Source of the DNA: Acinetobacter sp. A2 | GTDB taxonomy: Bacteria > Pseudomonadota > Gammaproteobacteria > Pseudomonadales > Moraxellaceae | Direction: 5' to 3' | Assembly (NCBI RefSeq): GCF_012371325.1 | Contig: NZ_JAAZQX010000016.1 | Coordinates: 1 to 63,574 of the forward strand | DNA length: 63,574 nt | Part shown: positions 8,944 through 20,090 of the stretch, in pieces | How the letters are laid out: every line of letters starts with the position of its first letter | How positions within the stretch are numbered: the first letter of the stretch is position 1 | Position numbers and translations under genes: made by a program | The notes under the pieces: model-generated | What the model was told of the DNA's origin: nothing | Databases searched by the model: none | Seen by the model: the letters and a program-made list of their open reading frames with translations, nothing else

Positions 8944-9879
8944 ATGAACCAACAATTCGAGGCGAATGTGTCATCACTTCACGATTTACAGGCGCATGCA
9001 TTAACCGCAGCCCAACAACGTATTCAGCAAGACTTGCTTACCGCTTTAGAGGCCTTTGCATTGCCAGAACCGTTAAAGTCTGCTGTGCATCATGCCGTCA
9101 TGTTGGGTGGTAAGCGTGTGCGTCCTGCTTTGTGTTATGCCACAGCTGCGTTAAGACCTAATCAGAATTATGCAGCAGTACGCCGTGCTGCAGTTGCAAT
9201 TGAGCTGATTCATTGTTATTCACTGGCGCATGACGATTTGCCGTGTATGGATAATGACTTGTTGCGTCGTGGGCAGCCAACCTGTCATGCAGCTTATGGT
9301 GAAGATACAGCGTTGTTGGCAGGTGATATTTTACAATCGATGGCATTTGAAATTTTAGGCAGTCGTTTGTTTGATCAGTCTGCTGCGGTAGATCAAGGGA
9401 TTGTACTCAAGCAGATGCAAATTTTAGCTACAGCATCATCAAAAATGGTGTGTGGTCAGGTTATGGATTTACAATCTGAAGGCAAACAAGTCGATCAGGC
9501 GACTTTGGAAAGTATCCATCGTAATAAAACAGGTGCCTTGATTTCTGCTGCAGTGATGATGGCTGCTGTGACCGTGTTTGATGGACGAGATAAAGCCATT
9601 CCACAACTGCGTGAATATGCACAAGCGATTGGTCTAGCCTTTCAGGTACAAGATGATATTTTGGATATTATTTCAGAGACTGAAGTGCTCGGTAAAACCG
9701 CAGGCAAAGATGAGCAGGTGGAAAAATCCACTTATCCTGCATTGATGGGGCTAGAGCAGGCACAAACTTACGCTCAACAGTTACATGATCAGGCTTTTGC
9801 TGCGTTGGCTTTTTTTGATACTGCTGCAGCAACAGAGCTACAGAAAATTTCAGAATTTTTACTGTCACGTAAAAGCTAA
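8944..9879 (+). CDS. ispA: (2E,6E)-farnesyl diphosphate synthase
   Basis: Cytoplasmic short-chain isoprenyl diphosphate synthase. It condenses dimethylallyl/geranyl diphosphate with isopentenyl diphosphate to make farnesyl diphosphate for quinone side chains and undecaprenyl carriers. The first aspartate-rich motif is in HDDLPCMDND (DDxxxxD) and the second in FQVQDDILDI (DDxxD); MLGGKRVRPAL is the substrate-binding lysine/arginine region. Length is 311 aa from the ATG at 8944, slightly longer than E. coli IspA (299). A GTG at 8968, with GAGG five bases before it, is an equally good start and gives 303 aa. The gene is monocistronic, flanked by terminators on both sides. Confidence 0.93.
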   Translation: MNQQFEANVSSLHDLQAHALTAAQQRIQQDLLTALEAFALPEPLKSAVHHAVMLGGKRVRPALCYATAALRPNQNYAAVRRAAVAIELIHCYSLAHDDLPCMDNDLLRRGQPTCHAAYGEDTALLAGDILQSMAFEILGSRLFDQSAAVDQGIVLKQMQILATASSKMVCGQVMDLQSEGKQVDQATLESIHRNKTGALISAAVMMAAVTVFDGRDKAIPQLREYAQAIGLAFQVQDDILDIISETEVLGKTAGKDEQVEKSTYPALMGLEQAQTYAQQLHDQAFAALAFFDTAAATELQKISEFLLSRKS

Positions 9880-9952
9880 TTGATGCTTTAGGTTTACTGA
9901 TACCTTTAAATATAGTGATTTTTAATTGAAGTAAATTGGCGGTGTGCCAAAA

Positions 9953-9984
9953 AAATAAAAGCGAGCATTTGCTCGCTTTTTTAT
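9953..9984. terminator. Bidirectional terminator between ispA and the convergent small gene
   Basis: GCGAGCA / TGCTCGC stem (9961-9967, 9970-9976) with A-rich left flank and a T6 right flank. It serves ispA on the plus strand and the 118-aa gene on the minus strand. Confidence 0.88.
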
Positions 9985-10052
9985 GTTGTTGCTTTGGAGT
10001 AAGTCTATTTTAAAATATTTACCGGTTTAAAATTTCACTCTTTTTTTGCTTT

Positions 10053-10409
10053 TTATTCCTGAAGTGTTGCATCCGGAGCAAGAATTGTTTTGCCTTGCTT
10101 TAAGCTATCTAAAGCCTCTCGGTTAAAATCGACCAAAAGAGAGTTGTTTTGTGGATCAATCGCATAGCGACTAATCAATTTTTGATCACCCTGTAAAGTT
10201 TCTATTCGGTATTCATCTGCAATATTCATAATGCCGTCTAAATTAATGGTGGCAGAAGCCTTGTCTTGACGAAATAACTCATAAACATCGCGTAGGTCAA
10301 AAATTGCATTTTGTGCATCGGGATGCTTTTCAAAATAATTTTGTAAATGACGAATAAATAATTGCGCAAACATAAAGTAATTCGGTTTGTGGGTATAGTC
10401 TAAGCTCAT
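10053..10409 (-). CDS. Conserved-looking hypothetical protein, 118 aa
   Basis: I do not recognise this protein. It is soluble, acidic and leucine-rich, with no signal peptide or membrane segment, and reads as mixed alpha/beta: a helical first half (FAQLFIRHLQNYFEKH) and a second half with strand-like stretches around residues 70-100. That it is a real gene is supported by a strong ribosome site (AAGGAG seven bases before the ATG), coherent codon use and a shared terminator downstream. It stands alone, convergent with ispA and divergent from nuo. No function is proposed. Confidence 0.7.
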   Translation of the reverse strand: MSLDYTHKPNYFMFAQLFIRHLQNYFEKHPDAQNAIFDLRDVYELFRQDKASATINLDGIMNIADEYRIETLQGDQKLISRYAIDPQNNSLLVDFNREALDSLKQGKTILAPDATLQE

Positions 10410-10849
10410 GTGTTTACTCCTTATTATTCAAATTTTTAATGCTTTATAGGAATAACACACTCTAGGCTAAAAATTAAAGAAACTCTGGGCTGAAGTTGCA
10501 AAAACTACACAAAGAATTTGATGCTGTGCACTAAGCTGAAACCTAAATTTGCCATGATCTGTTTAGAAATTAAAAAACTTTGTAACGAACAGCGCAGTTG
10601 GTGTTTTGGAAAAAATAATCATAAATGGTTTATCTATTCATTAAAGCGATTAATAGCCCTACAGAGTAGTGGAATTCTAAAATATCAAGTATTTGAATAA
10701 AAAATCATCCGAAAGACTAAGACTTATGAACTAGCAAGTGAAATCATAAATCAGGTACAATTGGCGTGATTAATTTTGTGTTTGGTGTATTTGAAGGCCA
10801 ATACATACATTCTTTGTTAATAAATAGGCCTGCCAGGAGTTATCCCCGC
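10410..10849. other. Intergenic region upstream of the nuo operon
   Basis: About 440 bp of AT-rich sequence. It must contain the nuo operon promoter, but I see no strong sigma-70 pair. TACAAT at 10756-10761 is a possible -10 box with a poor -35. An open frame at 10518-10700 starts at a TTG without a ribosome site and looks non-coding. Confidence 0.6.
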
Positions 10850-11395
10850 ATGAGTGCCATTACTCCATACGAATGGGCAATTATTGCCTTCGTGATCGGC
10901 GTTACATTTTTATGCGTCTTTATGCTAACCGTTCCTTTACTCCTTGGGGGTAAATCATGGGGACGTGCGAAGCAAGAGCAGTTTGAGTCGGGTGTTGTTG
11001 GTGCTGGTGGAGCACGTATCCGCTTATCTGCCAAGTTCTATTTGGTTGCAATTTTCTTCGTTGTTTTCGACTTAGAAGCACTTTATCTATATGCATGGGC
11101 AGCATCTGTTCGTGAAGTAGGTTGGGTGGGCTTTGCAACTGCTGCTGTATTTATTTTAGTTTTACTCGTTGGCTTAATTTATGAATTATCAACCGGCGCA
11201 CTGAACTGGGCACCATCTGATAAGCGTAAAGCAGCAGGGATTAAACCTAAAATTGGTTCGCCAAATATGGATCTTGCAGAAATCACACGCTTTAACTCAA
11301 TTGAAGAATTGGTAACGGACCCTACCGGTCAAATTCCAGCTCAATCCTCTGGTCGTGTAAAAAAATCTGCGACTACCTCATCTGACAAGGAGTAA
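10850..11395 (+). CDS. nuoA: NADH-quinone oxidoreductase subunit A
   Basis: Membrane-arm subunit of respiratory complex I, which couples NADH oxidation and quinone reduction to proton pumping. Three hydrophobic segments lie at about residues 10-32, 65-87 and 95-117, with the conserved loop KSWGRAKQEQFESGV between the first two. The ATG at 10850 is chosen because AGGAG precedes it and the product then begins like the family; an in-frame start at 10766 adds unrelated residues. The protein is 181 aa against about 147 in E. coli. The excess is a hydrophilic Ser/Lys-rich tail of roughly 60 residues after the last membrane helix. First gene of the nuo operon. Confidence 0.95.
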   Translation: MSAITPYEWAIIAFVIGVTFLCVFMLTVPLLLGGKSWGRAKQEQFESGVVGAGGARIRLSAKFYLVAIFFVVFDLEALYLYAWAASVREVGWVGFATAAVFILVLLVGLIYELSTGALNWAPSDKRKAAGIKPKIGSPNMDLAEITRFNSIEELVTDPTGQIPAQSSGRVKKSATTSSDKE

Positions 11396-11401
11396 CTCGG
11401 G

Positions 11402-12079
11402 ATGAAATATACCTTAACCCGTGCGAATCCCGATGCTGATCAATATCCACTTCAAGAGCGCCAAATCGTAACTGATCCGCTTGAAGAAGAAGTGAATAAA
11501 AATGTGTTTATGACTCGTTTAGAGGACTTGGCACATACAGCAGTAAACTGGGGACGTAAGAACTCAGTTTGGCCGTTCAACTTTGGTACATCGTGCTGCT
11601 ACGTAGAGTATGCAACGACCTTAACAGGCGTGCATGACTTGTCACGTTTTGGTGCTGAGGTTATTCGTGCTTCACCGCGTCAGGCAGACTTGATGATTGT
11701 TGCAGGTACGTGTTTCGTAAAAATGGCACCTGTAATTCAGCGTTTGTATGAGCAAATGCTTGAGCCTAAATGGGTTATCTCAATGGGCGCATGCGCAAAC
11801 TCAGGTGGTATGTACGACATTTATTCAGTTGTACAAGGTGTGGATAAAATCATTCCTGTGGATGTGTACATTCCAGGTTGCCCACCACGTCCTGAAGCAT
11901 TAATTCAAGCATTAATGTTATTACAAGACCAAATTCAATTAGAGCGTCGTCCGTTGTCTGCGGTAATTGGTGATGATCTTAAGCCAGTGTATAAGCCAAA
12001 GATGATGCCAGAACGTGACCGTAAGAATGCACAGCGTATTGCGGTGAAAAACTTACGCTCTATGGATGAAATTAAATAA
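11402..12079 (+). CDS. nuoB: NADH-quinone oxidoreductase subunit B
   Basis: Peripheral-arm subunit at the quinone site that binds terminal cluster N2. Cluster ligands are visible as the tandem cysteines of [10 protein letters not shown] (C65-C66), the cysteine of [10 protein letters not shown], and [10 protein letters not shown]. It is 225 aa, the usual size, with a short lysine-rich C-terminal tail. It starts six bases after nuoA. An 85-bp structured gap separates it from nuoCD, the longest gap in the operon. Confidence 0.97.
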   Translation: MKYTLTRANPDADQYPLQERQIVTDPLEEEVNKNVFMTRLEDLAHTAVNWGRKNSVWPFNFGTSCCYVEYATTLTGVHDLSRFGAEVIRASPRQADLMIVAGTCFVKMAPVIQRLYEQMLEPKWVISMGACANSGGMYDIYSVVQGVDKIIPVDVYIPGCPPRPEALIQALMLLQDQIQLERRPLSAVIGDDLKPVYKPKMMPERDRKNAQRIAVKNLRSMDEIK

Positions 12080-12081
12080 TT

Positions 12082-12127
12082 TAAACGTACAAATATTGAT
12101 GCACCCGAAGGGTGTAGTTGTCGTTTA
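12082..12127 (+). other. Stem-loop in the nuoB-nuoCD gap
   Basis: A two-part hairpin. Outer arms TAAACGtACAA (12082-12092) and TTGTCGTTTA (12118-12127) pair with one bulge; inside them is a GC-rich stem CACCC-GAA-GGGTG (12102-12114). No T run follows, so it is more likely an mRNA processing or stability element than a terminator. It is the only sizeable non-coding spot in the operon. Confidence 0.5.
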
Positions 12128-12164
12128 GGTTGACTGAATTTGTATTAAATAGGAAGCCAAGCCA

Positions 12165-13952
12165 ATGGCTGAAACTGACATTGCTATGCCAGAATCAACA
12201 GCAGTTGATTCACGCCCAGCATTTGCAATTGTAGAAGAACTCAAAACCAAATTTGGTGAGAACTTCTACGTGCAAACGACTTTTGAAGATTTTCCAACAG
12301 TCTGGGTTGAGCGCGCACGTGTACAAGAAGTTTTAATGTTCTTGCGTACAGTGTCACGTCCATACGTGATGTTGTTCGACTTGTCTGCGGTAGATGAGCG
12401 TTTACGTACTCACCGCGACGGTCTACCTGCGTCTGACTTTACAGTGTTCTATCACTTGTTATCGCTTGAGCGTAACACGGACATTCGTATTAAAGTTGCC
12501 TTGAATGAGAGTGATCTCAACATTCCTACAGCAACTAACATTTGGCCAAATGCCAACTGGTACGAACGTGAAGCTTACGATATGTTTGGTATCAACTTCG
12601 AAGGGCATCCAATGCTCCGTCGTATTTTGTTGCCAACATACTGGGAAGGTCACCCGTTACGTAAAGAGTATTCTGCACGTGCTACGGAATATACGCCGTA
12701 CATGCAGAACCAAGCCAAACAAGACTTCGAGCAGGAACACCTACGCTTTGTGCCTGAAGATTGGGGCTTAAAGCGCGGTAATAAAGACGAAGACTTCATG
12801 TTCTTGAACTTGGGTCCTAACCACCCATCTGCACACGGTGCGTTCCGTGTAATTTTGCAGTTGGATGGTGAAGAAGTGAAAGACTGTGTGCCAGATATCG
12901 GCTATCACCACCGCGGTGTGGAAAAGATGGCTGAACGTCAAACTTGGCATTCATTCATTCCTTATACCGACCGTGTGGACTACTTAGGTGGTTGTGCCCA
13001 AAACATGCCGTATGTGATGGGTGTGGAACAACTGGCAGGTATTACTGTACCAGACCGCGCACAATGTATTCGTGTAATGATGTCGGAATTATTCCGTATC
13101 AATAACCACTTATTGTTCATTGGTACTGCAATTCAGGATGCGGGCGGTATGACCCCTGTATTCTATATGTTCGCAGACCGTCAAAAAATCTACGATGCGA
13201 TTGAAGCCATTACTGGTTACCGTATGCACCCAGCATGGTTCCGTATTGGTGGTACCGCACACGACCTACCAAACAACTGGCAGCACCTGATTCGTGAAAT
13301 CTTGGAGTGGATGCCAAAACGCATGAATGAATACTACACTGCGGCATTACGCAACTCAGTATTCATGGGTCGTACGCAAGGCGTTGCACAGTATGATGCG
13401 AAATCTGCTTTGGCGTGGGGTGTAACAGGTACTGGTCTACGTGCAACAGGTATTGACTTTGATGTGCGTAAATACCGTCCATACAGTGGTTATGAAAACT
13501 ATGACTTTGAAGTGCCGGTAGAGTACGAAGGCGATGCTTACGCACGTGTATTGGTACACTTCCGTGAAATCGAAGAGTCATTGAAAATCATCAAACAATG
13601 TCTAGATAACATGCCTTCTGGTCCATATAAAGCGGATCATCCATTGGCTGTTCCACCACCAAAAGACAAGACATTACAAGATATTGAAACCTTGATTACA
13701 CACTTCTTAAGCGTGTCTTGGGGTCCTGTAATGCCTGCTGGTGAAGCATCTGTAATGGCAGAAGTGGTGAAAGGTGCATCTAACTATTACTTGACTTCAG
13801 ATAAGTCGACGATGAGTTACCGTACCCGTATTCGTACACCAACTTTCACGCATTTACAGCAAATGCCTTCTGTGATTAACGGCAGTCTGGTATCTGACTT
13901 AATCATTTATTTAGCGACCATTGACGTCGTAATGGCAGACGTGGATCGCTAA
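12165..13952 (+). CDS. nuoCD: NADH-quinone oxidoreductase subunit C/D (fused)
   Basis: A natural fusion of the NuoC (30-kDa) and NuoD (49-kDa) subunits, 595 aa, as in E. coli. The NuoC part covers about residues 20-190 and ends with the signature [16 protein letters not shown]. The NuoD part begins near residue 214 with [16 protein letters not shown], whose histidines line the quinone cavity, and runs to the C-terminus with [13 protein letters not shown] and the terminal DVVMADVDR. Both halves are complete, so this is a functional fusion and not a frameshift. Ribosome site AGGAAG precedes the ATG. Confidence 0.97.
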   Translation: MAETDIAMPESTAVDSRPAFAIVEELKTKFGENFYVQTTFEDFPTVWVERARVQEVLMFLRTVSRPYVMLFDLSAVDERLRTHRDGLPASDFTVFYHLLSLERNTDIRIKVALNESDLNIPTATNIWPNANWYEREAYDMFGINFEGHPMLRRILLPTYWEGHPLRKEYSARATEYTPYMQNQAKQDFEQEHLRFVPEDWGLKRGNKDEDFMFLNLGPNHPSAHGAFRVILQLDGEEVKDCVPDIGYHHRGVEKMAERQTWHSFIPYTDRVDYLGGCAQNMPYVMGVEQLAGITVPDRAQCIRVMMSELFRINNHLLFIGTAIQDAGGMTPVFYMFADRQKIYDAIEAITGYRMHPAWFRIGGTAHDLPNNWQHLIREILEWMPKRMNEYYTAALRNSVFMGRTQGVAQYDAKSALAWGVTGTGLRATGIDFDVRKYRPYSGYENYDFEVPVEYEGDAYARVLVHFREIEESLKIIKQCLDNMPSGPYKADHPLAVPPPKDKTLQDIETLITHFLSVSWGPVMPAGEASVMAEVVKGASNYYLTSDKSTMSYRTRIRTPTFTHLQQMPSVINGSLVSDLIIYLATIDVVMADVDR

Positions 13953-13966
13953 GGGGTAAACGCATT

Positions 13967-14476
13967 ATGATGATTTTGACTGATAAAAAGCCACGTGTGA
14001 ATGTTGAAGGGATTTTAACTGCAGAAGAAATCCATGAAATTGAACATCACATTGGCCATTATCCGTACCCACGTGCAGCATCTTTGGATGCCTTGAAGTG
14101 TGTACAGCGCCGTAATGGCTGGGTAGATGACGCGCAGTTAAATGCAATTGCACAGCTTCTCACCATCAGCGTTGCTGATTTAGAAGGTGTTGCAACTTTC
14201 TATAACCGTATTTATCGCCAGCCTGTAGGTCGCCACGTGATTTTATTGTGTGACTCGATTGCATGCTTCTTGATGGGTGCAGAAACACTGGCAGAAGCAT
14301 TCCAGCGTGAATTAGGCATTCAGTTTGGTCAAACGACTGCAGATGGTCGTTTCACGTTATTGCCAATTTGCTGTTTAGGAAATTGCGACAAGGGACCAAC
14401 CTTGATGATTGATGAAGATACTCACGGTTTAGTTGAGGTGACATCGGTGCAACAGTTATTGGAGAAGTATGTATGA
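13967..14476 (+). CDS. nuoE: NADH-quinone oxidoreductase subunit E
   Basis: Thioredoxin-like 24-kDa subunit of the NADH dehydrogenase module carrying the [2Fe-2S] cluster N1a. The four cysteine ligands are seen as CDSIAC near residue 91 and CLGNC near 131. The length (169 aa) matches E. coli. Two adjacent ATG codons (13967 and 13970) follow AAGGGG that overlaps the nuoCD stop; either could be used. Its stop overlaps the nuoF start by four bases (ATGA), implying translational coupling. Confidence 0.96.
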   Translation: MMILTDKKPRVNVEGILTAEEIHEIEHHIGHYPYPRAASLDALKCVQRRNGWVDDAQLNAIAQLLTISVADLEGVATFYNRIYRQPVGRHVILLCDSIACFLMGAETLAEAFQRELGIQFGQTTADGRFTLLPICCLGNCDKGPTLMIDEDTHGLVEVTSVQQLLEKYV

Positions 14477-15810
14477 ATACCGAACCAAGACCAATTTATG
14501 GTGACGGTAACCCAGAAACGCATCCATTAACTTGGCGTTTAAGCAAGCAAGAGCACGTGCGTAATGCAGATGATTACGAAGCGCTAGAAGGTTATGCGGG
14601 CTTTAAGAAAGCGATTTCTATGCCGCCTAAAGATGTGCTTGAAGTCATTAAAGCTGCGACAGTAAAAGGTCGTGGTGGTGCAGGCTTCCCTGCAGGGATC
14701 AAATGGTCACTGATGGCGCCAAATGACAATTCTGGTCCACGTTACCTGATTTGTAATGCCGATGAGATGGAACCAGGTACTTTCAAAGACCGTTTGCTGA
14801 TGGAAAAACTTCCACACCAACTGATTGAAGGTATGCTGATTGCTGCTTATACGCTTGAAGCAACACACGGTTATATCTTTATTCGTGGCGAATATATCGA
14901 AGCTGCACAGTACTTAAATGAAGCGATTGAGCAAATTCGAGCCAAAGGTTATTTGGGCGAAAACATTTTAGGTACAGGTTGGGGCTTTGAGCTATACGTG
15001 CACACAGGCGCTGGTCGTTATATCTGTGGTGAAGAAACTGCATTGATTAACTCGCTTGAAGGCCGTCGTGCTAACCCACGTACTAAACCACCATTCCCGC
15101 AAGTTGCAGGGGCATGGGGGCGTCCAACGATTGTCAACAACGTAGAAACCTATAACAACTTACCTGCAATTATGTTGCGTGGTGCAGAGTGGTATATCGG
15201 TTTATCTGCAGGCAAATCGAAAGATCCTGGCACAAAAATTTACGGTGCGTCAGGTAAGGTGAAATTCCCTGGTCTATGGGAACTTCCATTTGGTACGACT
15301 GCACGTGAAGTGATTGAAGACTATGCGGGTGGCATGCGTGATGGCTTGAAGCTAAAAGCATGGTTACCGGGTGGTGCGTCTACCGACTTCTTGGCGGCAG
15401 AACACATTGACTTGCCAATGGATGCAGAGAGCATCATGAAAGCAGGTTCACGTTTAGGTACGTGTTTGCTCATGGTAGTCGATGAAACTCAATGTATGGT
15501 TTCTGCAACCCGTAACTTAGAAGAATTCTTTGCGCGCGAATCATGTGGTTTCTGTACGCCATGTCGTGATGGCTTACCATGGGCTGTAAAAGCACTCAAA
15601 GCAATTGAAAATGGCGAAGGAAAAGAAGAAGACATTCAACATCTTCAAGAACTCACCAAAAAATTGTGGATTGGTAAGACCTTCTGTGCTCACGCACCAG
15701 GTGCGATGGAGCCATTAATGGGCGCACTCAAATATTTCCGTAGCGAGTTTGAAGCAAAAGTGGCAAATAGCCGTCCTGCTGCTCAAGCTAGCAACGTAGA
15801 ACAAGCTTAA
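14473..15810 (+). CDS. nuoF: NADH-quinone oxidoreductase subunit F
   Basis: The 51-kDa flavoprotein that oxidises NADH via FMN and passes electrons to cluster N3. FMN/NADH-binding glycine-rich motifs are [15 protein letters not shown] (about 62-76) and [14 protein letters not shown] (about 178-191). The [4Fe-4S] ligands are [10 protein letters not shown] near 357 and the cysteine of FCAHAPGA near 401. It is 445 aa, the normal length. It overlaps nuoE by four bases and is followed by nuoG after 11 bp. Confidence 0.97.
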   Translation: MNTEPRPIYGDGNPETHPLTWRLSKQEHVRNADDYEALEGYAGFKKAISMPPKDVLEVIKAATVKGRGGAGFPAGIKWSLMAPNDNSGPRYLICNADEMEPGTFKDRLLMEKLPHQLIEGMLIAAYTLEATHGYIFIRGEYIEAAQYLNEAIEQIRAKGYLGENILGTGWGFELYVHTGAGRYICGEETALINSLEGRRANPRTKPPFPQVAGAWGRPTIVNNVETYNNLPAIMLRGAEWYIGLSAGKSKDPGTKIYGASGKVKFPGLWELPFGTTAREVIEDYAGGMRDGLKLKAWLPGGASTDFLAAEHIDLPMDAESIMKAGSRLGTCLLMVVDETQCMVSATRNLEEFFARESCGFCTPCRDGLPWAVKALKAIENGEGKEEDIQHLQELTKKLWIGKTFCAHAPGAMEPLMGALKYFRSEFEAKVANSRPAAQASNVEQA

Positions 15811-15821
15811 GGAATTCGACT

Positions 15822-18506
15822 ATGGCTACAATTCATGTCGATGGAAAATCGTACGAAGTCAATGGCTCGGAAAACTTGCTGCAAGCATGTTTGAGCCTTG
15901 GGATCGACATTCCGTACTTTTGTTGGCATCCATCCTTAGGTTCTGTCGGTTCTTGCCGTCAATGTGCCGTGACCCAATATGCGAACCCTGAAGATACTCG
16001 TGGTCGCTTGGTGATGTCATGTATGACACCTGCTGCTGACAATACCTATATCTCTATTGAAGACAAGGAAGCGACTGAGTTCCGTGCTTCAATTGTAGAG
16101 TTCTTGATGACGAACCACCCACACGACTGCCCTGTCTGTGAAGAAGGTGGTCACTGTCATTTACAAGATATGACTGTAATGACGCAGCATGACCGTCGTC
16201 GTTACCGCTTCACCAAACGTACACACTATAACCAAGAGCTAGGTTCGTTCATTGCACATGAAATGAACCGTTGTATCGCATGTTATCGTTGTGTGCGTTA
16301 CTACAAAGACTATGCAGGCGGTACAGACTTTGGCGTTTATGCCAACGCATCACGTGTGTACTTTGGTCGTCCTGAGTCGGGTACTTTAGAATCTGAATTC
16401 TCTGGCAACTTGACTGAAGTATGTCCAACAGGTGTATTTACCGACAAAACGCACTCTGCACGTTATAACCGTAAGTGGGATATGCAATATGCGCCAAGCG
16501 TATGCCAAGGCTGTTCTTCTGGCTGTAACATCTCTCCGGGTGAGCGTTATGGCGAATTACGTCGTGTAGAAAACCGCTTTAACGGTGAAGTTAACCAATA
16601 CTTCCTGTGCGACAAAGGTCGTTTCGGTACAGGTTATGTGAACCGTGAAGATCGTCCACGTCAGCCACAGTTCCGTAATGGTGCGAGTGTAGAAACCATT
16701 TCTGTAGATACTGCACTTGATACGATTATTGCCAAAGTTCAAGGCAAAAAAGTTTTGGGTATTGGTTCGCCACGTGCATCGCTTGAATCAAACTTTGCTT
16801 TGCGTGAGTTAGTGGGTCAAGACAACTACTCAACAGGTTTATCGCAAAAAGAGCAAAACTTGGTAGAGCTTGCAGCTTCAATCATGCAAACCGAAGGTAT
16901 TTACAACCCAGGTATGCGTGAAATTGAAGATTACGATGCTGTGTTAATTTTGGGTGAAGATTTAACCCAAACTGCACCACGTATGGCCTTGTCTGTTCGC
17001 CAAGCGGCGAAAAACAAAGCCAAAGAAATGGCTGCAGAGCGTCGTACCCCAGACTGGCTGGCTGAACCTGTACAACGTATCGCACAAGATGCAAAATCAC
17101 CAATTTACATTTTGGCTGCAACGCAAACGCGTTTAGCCGATGTAGCAACCGGTGAAGTGGTTGCATCTCCAAACGACATCGCACGTTTAGGTTTTGCGAT
17201 TGCAGCTGCAGTAGCAGGCGATGTAATCACTGGTTTAGATGACGATGCCAAAGCATTTGCACAAACTATTGCCGACACGTTAAAAGCTGCGAAAAAGCCA
17301 TTGGTGATTTCAGGTACAAGCTTACAAGAAGCTGCCATTATGGAAGCGGCTGCACAAGTGGCACAAAACTTGGGTGAGAACGCAGGTTTAACCCTAACTG
17401 TGCCAGAAGTGAACTCAATGGGCTTGGCAATTTTAGGTGGTCAAAGCTTAGAGCAAGCATTTGCACAAGATTATGATGCTGTGATTGTGGTTGAAAATGA
17501 CTTATACCGTCGTTTACCTGCGGCACAAGTTGATGCCGCTTTGGCAAAAGCACAAGATGTAATCGTGCTTGATCATGCTGAAACAGCAACAGTGCAAAAA
17601 GCCAACATCGTACTTTCTGCAGCAAGCTTTGCTGAAGGTGATGGTACTGTAGTGAGCCAAGAAGGCCGTGCTCAACGCTTCTTCCAAGTGTATGACCCAA
17701 GCTACTACAAACCTGAACTAGCAATCAAAGAATCTTGGCGCTGGTTACACGCACTTGAAACAGGCTTAAAAGGTAAAGCAATTTCTTGGACTGTTTTAGA
17801 TGACGTGATTGAATCTGTTGCGAAAAATATTCCAGCACTTGAAGCAATTCAGGATGTTGCACCAGATGCAGGTTTCCGTGTACATGGCTTGAAAGTTGCG
17901 CGTGAACCACGTCGTTACTCAGGTCGTACTGCAATGCGTGCGCCGTTATCTATTCACGAGCCGAAACAACCGACCGATGTCGATTCTGCATTAACTTTCT
18001 CTATGGAAGGTTATGTTGGTAACCAAACACCATCGGCACTTGTACCATTTGCATGGTCTGCAGGTTGGAACTCACCACAAGCTTGGAACAAATTCCAAGA
18101 CAATGTGGGCGGTCACTTAAAAGGTGGTGATTCAGGCATTCGTTTATTCGATCGCTTAGCAAAACGTCCTGCACGTAGCTATGTGGCACCAGCACCTGTG
18201 CTAGCTAATCCTGAAAGCTTCCGTTTAATTCCAATGCATCACATTTTTGCATCGGGTGAATTTACGGTGAAAACACCTGCAATGGAAACGCGTATTCCTG
18301 AAGCTGTATTTGCTGTAGGCACTCAAGATGCGCAGCGTTTGAATGTACAAGATGGTCAAACAATTACCGTACAAGCAGGTGAAACGTCTATCGTACTGCC
18401 AGTACAAGTGATTGAATATTTACCTACAGGTTATATTGGCTACCCAATTGGTCTTGCACCAACGGTATCTCTTGCAGAGCCTGTTTCAGTCGCGGTAGGA
18501 GTGTAA
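15822..18506 (+). CDS. nuoG: NADH-quinone oxidoreductase subunit G
   Basis: The 75-kDa Fe-S subunit, 894 aa. The N-terminal ferredoxin-like domain holds a [2Fe-2S] motif ([15 protein letters not shown]), then the His/Cys cluster [14 protein letters not shown], then CIACYRC...CPTG. Near residue 228 the motif C-x2-C-x3-C-x27-C (CQGCSSGC onward) is complete; this supplies the extra off-pathway cluster N7 found in only some bacteria, E. coli included. The remaining ~600 residues form the molybdopterin-oxidoreductase-like domain without cofactor motifs. It starts 11 bp after nuoF and ends three bases before nuoH. Confidence 0.96.
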   Translation: MATIHVDGKSYEVNGSENLLQACLSLGIDIPYFCWHPSLGSVGSCRQCAVTQYANPEDTRGRLVMSCMTPAADNTYISIEDKEATEFRASIVEFLMTNHPHDCPVCEEGGHCHLQDMTVMTQHDRRRYRFTKRTHYNQELGSFIAHEMNRCIACYRCVRYYKDYAGGTDFGVYANASRVYFGRPESGTLESEFSGNLTEVCPTGVFTDKTHSARYNRKWDMQYAPSVCQGCSSGCNISPGERYGELRRVENRFNGEVNQYFLCDKGRFGTGYVNREDRPRQPQFRNGASVETISVDTALDTIIAKVQGKKVLGIGSPRASLESNFALRELVGQDNYSTGLSQKEQNLVELAASIMQTEGIYNPGMREIEDYDAVLILGEDLTQTAPRMALSVRQAAKNKAKEMAAERRTPDWLAEPVQRIAQDAKSPIYILAATQTRLADVATGEVVASPNDIARLGFAIAAAVAGDVITGLDDDAKAFAQTIADTLKAAKKPLVISGTSLQEAAIMEAAAQVAQNLGENAGLTLTVPEVNSMGLAILGGQSLEQAFAQDYDAVIVVENDLYRRLPAAQVDAALAKAQDVIVLDHAETATVQKANIVLSAASFAEGDGTVVSQEGRAQRFFQVYDPSYYKPELAIKESWRWLHALETGLKGKAISWTVLDDVIESVAKNIPALEAIQDVAPDAGFRVHGLKVAREPRRYSGRTAMRAPLSIHEPKQPTDVDSALTFSMEGYVGNQTPSALVPFAWSAGWNSPQAWNKFQDNVGGHLKGGDSGIRLFDRLAKRPARSYVAPAPVLANPESFRLIPMHHIFASGEFTVKTPAMETRIPEAVFAVGTQDAQRLNVQDGQTITVQAGETSIVLPVQVIEYLPTGYIGYPIGLAPTVSLAEPVSVAVGV

Positions 18507-18509
18507 TTC

Positions 18510-19529
18510 ATGCAACAAGAATTAATCCGTCAGACGCCGCTGTGGGCTGAGAACTGGCCAATTGCCTATTCAGTCATTCAAGCGATTGTCATCTTACTGG
18601 TTGTAGTATTGATTGCTGCGCTCATGTCTTTTATTGAGCGTCGTTTACTGGGCTTATGGCAAGACCGTTATGGTCCGAACCGTGTAGGTCCAGGTGGTAT
18701 GTTCCAGATTGTAGCCGACATGCTTAAAATCATGTTCAAAGAAGACTGGACACCTAAATTTGCCGACAAACTAACCTTCCGTATGGCACCAGCAGTTGCA
18801 ATGGCAACTGCGGTACTGTCGTTCATGGTTATTCCTGTATCACCTTATTTAGGTGTTGCAGACATGAGCATTGGCCTGTTGTTCTTTATGGCAATGGCTG
18901 GTATTGCAGTCTATGCGGTGTTATTTGGTGGTTGGTCATCAAACAACAAATACGCATTGCTTGGTGGTCTACGTTCAGCAGCTCAAACCATTTCGTATGA
19001 AGTGTTCTTGGGTATTTCACTTATGGGTGTGGTTGCAATTGCAGGCTCATTCAACATGCGTGAAATTGTTGAAGCGCAACGTGATGTTTGGTTTGTGATT
19101 CCACAATTCTTAGGTTTCTTGATTTTCGTGGTTGCTGGTGTTGCGGTAACACACCGTCACCCATTTGACCAACCAGAAGCAGAACAAGAATTGGCAGAAG
19201 GTTATCACGTAGAATATGGCGGTATGAAATGGGGTATGTTCTTCGTTGCAGAATATGTCAACGTGGTACTGATCTCTGCGCTTATCGTGACTTTATTCTT
19301 CGGTGGATGGCTTGCGCCGTTTAACCTTGAAATTCCATTCATTCCAGCAGCTTTCTGGTTCATTATCAAAACAGCATTCTTTGTAATGATGTTTGTCTTG
19401 GCACGTGGTTCTTTAATGCGTCCACGTTATGACCAAGTGATGAACTTTGGTTGGAAAATTTGCTTGCCATTGGCGCTTGTTAACCTTTTGGTAACTGGTG
19501 CTGTGATTCTTATGAATCATTCGGCCTAA
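18510..19529 (+). CDS. nuoH: NADH-quinone oxidoreductase subunit H
   Basis: Membrane subunit at the junction of the two arms, helping form the quinone channel. It is 339 aa with about eight hydrophobic helices. Family signatures: [20 protein letters not shown] near residue 45 and the acidic loop [20 protein letters not shown] near 208, rich in the glutamates linked to proton coupling. Length and position match E. coli NuoH. Confidence 0.97.
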   Translation: MQQELIRQTPLWAENWPIAYSVIQAIVILLVVVLIAALMSFIERRLLGLWQDRYGPNRVGPGGMFQIVADMLKIMFKEDWTPKFADKLTFRMAPAVAMATAVLSFMVIPVSPYLGVADMSIGLLFFMAMAGIAVYAVLFGGWSSNNKYALLGGLRSAAQTISYEVFLGISLMGVVAIAGSFNMREIVEAQRDVWFVIPQFLGFLIFVVAGVAVTHRHPFDQPEAEQELAEGYHVEYGGMKWGMFFVAEYVNVVLISALIVTLFFGGWLAPFNLEIPFIPAAFWFIIKTAFFVMMFVLARGSLMRPRYDQVMNFGWKICLPLALVNLLVTGAVILMNHSA

Positions 19530-19547
19530 GACAGCAGGGAGAACAAT

Positions 19548-20090
19548 ATGTTTAAGTTTCTAGCTGGGTTTGGGTCAATTGTACGTTCACTGTGGATGGT
19601 TTTCTCACACGTGACACGTAAACGTGACACCATTTTGTATCCGGAAGTACCAGCCGAAGAAATTGTACCTCCACGCTTCCGTGGTCGTATTGTGTTAACA
19701 CGCGATCCAGATGGCGAAGAGCGTTGTGTTGCATGTAACCTCTGTGCAGTTGCATGCCCAGTGGGTTGTATTTCACTACAAAAAGCAGAACAGGAAGATG
19801 GTCGTTGGTATCCGGAGTTTTTCCGTATCAACTTCTCACGCTGTATTTTCTGCGGTATGTGTGAAGAAGCATGTCCAACGACTGCAATTCAATTAACGCC
19901 TGACTTCGAGTTAGGTGAATATGTGCGTCAAGACTTGGTCTATGAGAAAGAAAACTTACTCATTTCAGGTCCTGGTAAATATCCTGACTACAACTTCTAC
20001 CGTGTAACGGGTATGGCTGTTACAGGTAAAGACAAAGGTCAAGCGCAACGTGAAAGCGCACCTGTTGATGTACGGAGTCTATTACCATGA
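19548..20090 (+). CDS. nuoI: NADH-quinone oxidoreductase subunit I
   Basis: Ferredoxin-like subunit carrying clusters N6a and N6b. Two full CxxCxxCxxxCP motifs are present: [15 protein letters not shown] near residue 61 and [15 protein letters not shown] near 100. It is 180 aa, the usual length. Ribosome site GGGAG precedes the ATG. Its stop overlaps the nuoJ start by four bases. Confidence 0.97.
   Translation: MFKFLAGFGSIVRSLWMVFSHVTRKRDTILYPEVPAEEIVPPRFRGRIVLTRDPDGEERCVACNLCAVACPVGCISLQKAEQEDGRWYPEFFRINFSRCIFCGMCEEACPTTAIQLTPDFELGEYVRQDLVYEKENLLISGPGKYPDYNFYRVTGMAVTGKDKGQAQRESAPVDVRSLLP

Noticed and set aside
10518..10700. 60-aa open frame upstream of nuo
   Set aside because: TTG start, no ribosome site, composition unlike coding sequence; lies in the nuo promoter region.
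12505..12771. Frame inside nuoCD that could suggest a nested gene
   Set aside because: Overlaps a complete, well-conserved NuoCD product and has no independent signals; the nuo genes produce many such shadow frames.
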